From an uncultured Ruminococcus sp. (lineage in GTDB: Bacteria; Bacillota; Clostridia; Oscillospirales; Ruminococcaceae), in assembly GCF_947301925.1 (NCBI RefSeq), contig NZ_CAMYUE010000013.1:24959-88958 (forward strand): a stretch of DNA of 64,000 nucleotides, in the 5' to 3' direction. Position 1 is the stretch's first letter, and every line of letters starts with the position of its first letter. The notes beneath the pieces were generated by a model, which worked only from the letters and a program-made list of their open reading frames with translations, ran no database searches and was not told where the DNA came from. This document shows positions 61,601-64,000 of this stretch, piece by piece. The position numbers and the translations under genes are program-made.

Positions 61601-62127
61601 TTCATGTCCAGCTCCCTCGAGTAATCCGACACCTTCTCATGGCCGAAGCTGAGCTTTAGAGCACCCACCTTCTGGTATTTTGCCTCACCGCCCGCGATCA
61701 TTTCGTGACCCACGATATAATCCGCGTCGGTGTACTTGCCCTGCCTCAGCAGCTCCTGCACCTCGCCGAGGCGCTTTGAAGCGCCGTCCCTGTTGTTGTT
61801 GCCTGGGCCCGAGCTCCAGACGGTACATTCGTTGATATCGAATATCTCGTCGGGGTAGTTGCCGTAGGCCATTGCGCCTATACGGCCGTTGCCTATGGGC
61901 AGTGCGCGGTAGAAGGACTCGTCATTGTTGAATGCGTTGTCTGTGCTTGTGTAGCCTGCCATACTGTCATAGCGCAGCACGAGGTCGTCATCGTGAGCAT
62001 ATGCAGCCTCTGCGGTCAGGCCTGTGCTTTTCATTCCCCTGAACGGAACGCCGCCGTTTACAGCGGGCACCACCATGCAGGCGGAGATAAAAAGCGAAAT
62101 GAACTTTCTGGTTCGTCCGGATTTCAT
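58684..62127 (-). CDS. GH95 alpha-L-fucosidase/alpha-L-galactosidase with CBM32, CBM6 and dockerin
   Basis: 1147 aa. Signal peptide to about residue 43. GH95 catalytic region (about 48-810) with the water-activating Asn pair N412/N414 (TTNINYEMNYW), general acid E543 (SPSTSPEL) and D711 (QIDGNFG). An F5/8-type CBM32 (about 818-950), a CBM6-type module (about 960-1083, 'ITDGSYVVFRGLDF' and 'DVYLVFRGGDGYLFN') and a compact dockerin (about 1085-1147) follow. The residue two before N412 is Thr410 rather than the His of known alpha-L-fucosidases, hinting at alpha-L-galactosidase specificity. Likely acts on substituted xylan outside the cell. Confidence 0.93.
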   Translation of the reverse strand: MKSGRTRKFISLFISACMVVPAVNGGVPFRGMKSTGLTAEAAYAHDDDLVLRYDSMAGYTSTDNAFNNDESFYRALPIGNGRIGAMAYGNYPDEIFDINECTVWSSGPGNNNRDGASKRLGEVQELLRQGKYTDADYIVGHEMIAGGEAKYQKVGALKLSFGHEKVSDYSRELDMNDAVARSSYTFGGKRYTRESFVSHPDQVMVTRITCDSPSSVSLTAGYDGVLNGTVTTDGSDTLVANGHGDEDLWIRGAVYFSTRSRFVPEGGTVSAGNGKVTVSGADSLLIITSVRTNYVDYRTCNGDEKGDAKADIERTEGMSYDQLYENHKKDYQELFKRVDIDMGGDSEAARTMTAPQRIASFGSSDDPKMVKTLFQYGRYLMISASRDAQPMNLQGIWNKYSAPAWGSKATTNINYEMNYWPAFTTNLAECFTPFVEKSKGLAQAGNETAKVHYGISEGWVLHHNTDLWNRTGPIDGTWGQWPVGGAWVSNMLYDAYRFNQDEEYLADIYPVIKGSAQFLNQLMTTADINGQEYMVISPSTSPELNLPPYRDTYVAHSVTMDNGIARELFKDVSEASEILGQDSSLRKELNEKLTLIRPETIGKWGQIQEWAEDWDNSNEKHRHISHMYALYPGFEITPEDNPTTAKAAATSLNARGDDGTGWSEAWKLNCWARLEDGEHAYKLIKLLITPVSRSGRLYDNLWDAHPPFQIDGNFGFTSGVAEMLLQSQNDVITLLPAIPKQWSEGHANGLCARGNFEVKEMSWKNGRLEKATILSKSGGTCTVRYGGAEVSFDTEKGGEYTLGAELQLEGTASELKNLALGCEVTASGGNSGEDASMAVDGDKGTKWCHDDGLGGEWIQADLGQVCDIQRWSADFAGVKENIRFNPRDFVLKASTDGESWTVISEVHGNTKSSCGRNVSGVSARYVRLELLTATQDNSGGARVYELEIWGGDGKPPAARTAYKKYSGGGYSFMYGGIRKDEEGGPEIGYITDGSYVVFRGLDFESGAESFRVSAASATDGGKIEIRTGSAEGTLLGTCDIAGTDGWGEYIEKTCAVKQCEGVNDVYLVFRGGDGYLFNVRDFGFYGIAGDVNCDRQVDVFDMILMRKALINNAELSGLGLSNLDMNRDSETGVADAVMLQRYLLGRS

Positions 62128-62208
62128 TCCTTACCAACTCCCTGAATGTGTATCAACACATTATTTAAGCTGCGTCATATCCACAGCTTTATTTATATCT
62201 GTGATACA

Positions 62209-62238
62209 ATTTTAGCACAGGAGCGTACTTTATGTCAA
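62209..62238 (-). promoter_or_regulatory. Promoter of the GH95 gene
   Basis: Minus strand TTGACA-N18-TAAAAT, about 80 bp upstream of the ATG. The rest of the 62128-62380 gap is AT-rich, with an imperfect CATTAAAACATC/ATTTTAATG dyad. Confidence 0.6.
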
Positions 62239-62380
62239 CGCACAGAGCAGACCGGAATGGATCGTGCTTAATTTTCAGTCTTCATTTTACAAAAAACCGC
62301 ATTAAAACATCAAGATTTTAATGTTTGTTTTCAACAAAAACAGGAAGTATATGTTGAGCGGCTGTGTTGCTTTTCGGCAC

Positions 62381-62422
62381 AAAAAAAGAAAACGCACCGA
62401 GCTCAGAGTTCCGGTGCGTTTC
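62381..62422 (-). terminator. Terminator of the CE1 esterase gene
   Basis: AACGCACCG/CGGTGCGTT stem followed by a long T-rich tract on the minus strand. Confidence 0.85.
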
Positions 62423-62450
62423 CTGTTATATACAATTATGAAGGGTCAGA

Positions 62451-64000
62451 TCACGAAATACCGTCCATGTAGCTCTCGGGAAGTGCAGATAATGTTCCCA
62501 GGAGGTACTTCTGGATAGCAAGTGCGTCACTGGAAGTGATGCCTGCGCCTGCGTCAACTACGTCGGCATTGTCCTTGCCCTGCTGTGTGAGCTTATACTT
62601 ATCGGGGTTGGCAAGTGACTGCATTACAAATATAGCGTCAGCCAGCTCAACAACATTGTCGCCGTTGGAGTCGCCCCACTTGGAGACCTTTGCGTTTATG
62701 GCAGCCTTTGTGAGCTTGCCGGGTGTTACGGTGCCGGGATCAACAGTACCGCCTGCCTGTCCGCCCTGTCCGCTGAACTGACCGGGATCCATTGTACCGA
62801 AGCCGGGATCTGTTGTTGTACCGGGATTGGTTGTTGTTCCGGGATTGGTTGTTGTTCCGGGATTGGTTGTCGTTCCGGGATTGGTTGTTGTGCCGGGATT
62901 GGTTGTTGTGCCGGGATTGGTTGTTGTGCCGCCCTCATTTGACTTGAAAGCGTATCTCATGAATGTATAGAGATGAGGCTTTACGGACTCTGCGCCGTGA
63001 CCGCCGCCGGGGATTGACTGATAAACGTGCTCAACACCGTTATTTGTGAGAATATCGCTGTACTCCTTGGGGAATGTACCAACGACCTGATCGTTTGTAC
63101 CGCCTGTGATCATGAATACCTCAGGCTCGGGACCAACGTCCCTGAACTTCATCTCGCTGGGCTGCATACAGCCGGGGTGCTCCATGAACATATCCTTGCC
63201 GGGAGTGATTCCGGGAGCAGGGCAGGCACCGCCCACATAACCGAAGAGGTCGGGACGCATAAGACCGATATAGATAGCTTCTCGGCCTCCCATTGAGAAA
63301 CCTGTGATAGCTCTGTTCTCTCTGCCCGTCTTTACGGGATAGTTGGATTCAATGAAGGGGATAAGGCTGTCGGCGATATCATAGAGGAAGTTGTCGTAAG
63401 CTGCACAAACCTCCTGATTGATAGCGAAGCCGCCGCCCTGAGCGTTTTTGCTTGTGTACTGGCTGGGAAGAACGATTATCATTTCCTCGGCCTGACCGCT
63501 GGAAATAAGACCTGCCATAAGCTCCTGAACGCCCATGCCCGATTTCATGCTCTCCTCATCGCCGCCTATGCCGTGGAGAACATACATTACGGGGTACTTC
63601 TTGCTCGAATCGTAATTGGGAGGAAGAACTACGTTGCATCCCTTTGTGCCGCCTGTGAATTTACAGTTATATGTCTTGTGCTCTACCTTGCAGGCACCGC
63701 TCTTTTCAACGCCTGCGGGAACAGTTGTGGGCATATCGCCCTTTATCTTTGCGTTGAGGCCCTTTGTAGCGTTTCCGCCGGTGCCGGGATCGCTGCCGAT
63801 ATTTCCGCCGCCGCCGGTGAAGCCGCCTGCGAAGCCGCTCATATCGAAGCCGCCCTGGCCGCCGCCTCCGAACTGGCTCATGTCGAAGCCGCCCTGACCG
63901 CCGCCGCCGAACTGGCTCATGTCGAAGCCGCCCTGTCCGCCGCCTCCGAACTGGCTCATGTCGAAGCCGCCCTGTCCGCCGCCGCCGAACTGGCTCATGT
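62451..64000 (-). CDS. CE1-type esterase with dockerin, 5' end outside the window (partial)
   Basis: At least 515 aa; the reading frame stays open to the window edge. It begins with four tandem 13-residue units MSQFGGGGQGGFD and a Gly-rich linker. An alpha/beta-hydrolase esterase domain (about 105-355) follows: 'YPVMYVLHGIGGDE', nucleophile Ser in GFSMGG, the Asp loop 'MITGGTNDQ' and His in GGGHGAESV, of the feruloyl/acetylxylan esterase (CE1) type. Next come six or so TTTNPG repeats (about 355-395) and a dockerin (about 440-510, 'WGDSNGDNVVELADAIFVMQ'). Probably trims acyl groups from arabinoxylan. The true start and signal peptide lie beyond 64000. Confidence 0.9.
   Translation of the reverse strand, partial: MSQFGGGGQGGFDMSQFGGGGQGGFDMSQFGGGGQGGFDMSQFGGGGQGGFDMSGFAGGFTGGGGNIGSDPGTGGNATKGLNAKIKGDMPTTVPAGVEKSGACKVEHKTYNCKFTGGTKGCNVVLPPNYDSSKKYPVMYVLHGIGGDEESMKSGMGVQELMAGLISSGQAEEMIIVLPSQYTSKNAQGGGFAINQEVCAAYDNFLYDIADSLIPFIESNYPVKTGRENRAITGFSMGGREAIYIGLMRPDLFGYVGGACPAPGITPGKDMFMEHPGCMQPSEMKFRDVGPEPEVFMITGGTNDQVVGTFPKEYSDILTNNGVEHVYQSIPGGGHGAESVKPHLYTFMRYAFKSNEGGTTTNPGTTTNPGTTTNPGTTTNPGTTTNPGTTTNPGTTTDPGFGTMDPGQFSGQGGQAGGTVDPGTVTPGKLTKAAINAKVSKWGDSNGDNVVELADAIFVMQSLANPDKYKLTQQGKDNADVVDAGAGITSSDALAIQKYLLGTLSALPESYMDGIS
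62815..62935. repeat. 18-bp tandem repeats coding for the TTTNPG linker
   Basis: About six near-identical 18-bp units between the esterase and dockerin modules; copy number is likely variable. Confidence 0.8.
63840..64000. repeat. 39-bp tandem repeats coding for MSQFGGGGQGGFD
   Basis: Four near-identical 39-bp units that run off the window edge. Differences are mostly third-base changes (for example GCCGCC versus GCCTCC). Confidence 0.85.

Noticed and set aside
62815..62935. CRISPR-like array
   Set aside because: The short repeats are in-frame TTTNPG linker codons without spacers.

Overview
The window looks like chromosomal DNA of a cellulolytic Firmicute of the genus Ruminococcus in the strict sense (R. 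albus / R. flavefaciens / R. champanellensis group). Five secreted proteins end in dockerin modules, including the 'ALANPxKYG' long-spacer type seen in that genus. They sit beside GH44, GH95 and CE1-type catalytic domains, CotH proteins and DUF6055. The rpoB-rpoC pair, the tRNA-Ala and the housekeeping genes are bacterial and of the Clostridia type. I cannot name the species from sequence alone.

Layout. (1) 1-5.8 kb: a cytoplasmic GH3 beta-glucosidase, a small acidic ORF, a BspA-like leucine-rich-repeat protein and an RCC1-repeat lipoprotein. (2) 5.9-18.1 kb: an AT-richer mobile/accessory island. It holds a truncated relaxase-like gene with a ribbon-helix-helix partner, a decayed gene end, a DUF960 / zinc-ribbon amidoligase / class II glutamine amidotransferase cassette whose amidoligase gene carries an in-frame stop, and a serine recombinase with an inverted repeat in front of it. 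It continues with a RelE/YefM-type toxin-antitoxin pair, a divergent pair of unknown genes (481 aa, and a 990-aa HerA-like ATPase), an excisionase, and a tyrosine integrase with an inserted helix-turn-helix, ending next to a tRNA-Ala(GGC). (3) 18.3-34 kb: core genes, namely a GHL10-type lipoprotein, a GNAT enzyme, rpoC and rpoB, TraB/GumN, GntR, PPK2, DUF4003, a nucleoside phosphorylase and a SpoU-type methyltransferase. (4) 34-46.5 kb: a DUF6055 metallopeptidase-like dockerin protein, a two-component system, an orphan structured RNA, a minimal two-gene SUF-like Fe-S system, DegV, a GGGtGRT protein with an IscU-like protein, a C_GCAxxG_C_C protein and a diguanylate cyclase. (5) 46.5-64 kb: polysaccharide utilisation and the cell surface. 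This has a GH44 dockerin enzyme with an XRE regulator, a three-gene GDP-heptose pathway with an HddC-GmhB fusion, two CotH genes flanking an ECF sigma/anti-sigma pair, a GH95-CBM32-CBM6-dockerin enzyme, and a partial CE1 esterase with Gly-rich tandem repeats.

How it fits together. The right-hand third reads as cellulosome-linked hemicellulose attack: GH44 on glucan/xyloglucan, and GH95 plus CE1 probably on substituted xylan. CotH proteins and an ECF system sit close by, and GDP-heptose may feed a surface glycan. The island at 5.9-18.1 kb is the least explained part. The strongest non-coding signals are an orphan, promoter- and terminator-equipped structured RNA at about 39.5-39.7 kb and two opposed, near-consensus promoters in front of rpoB. 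No rRNA, CRISPR array or complete insertion sequence was seen.
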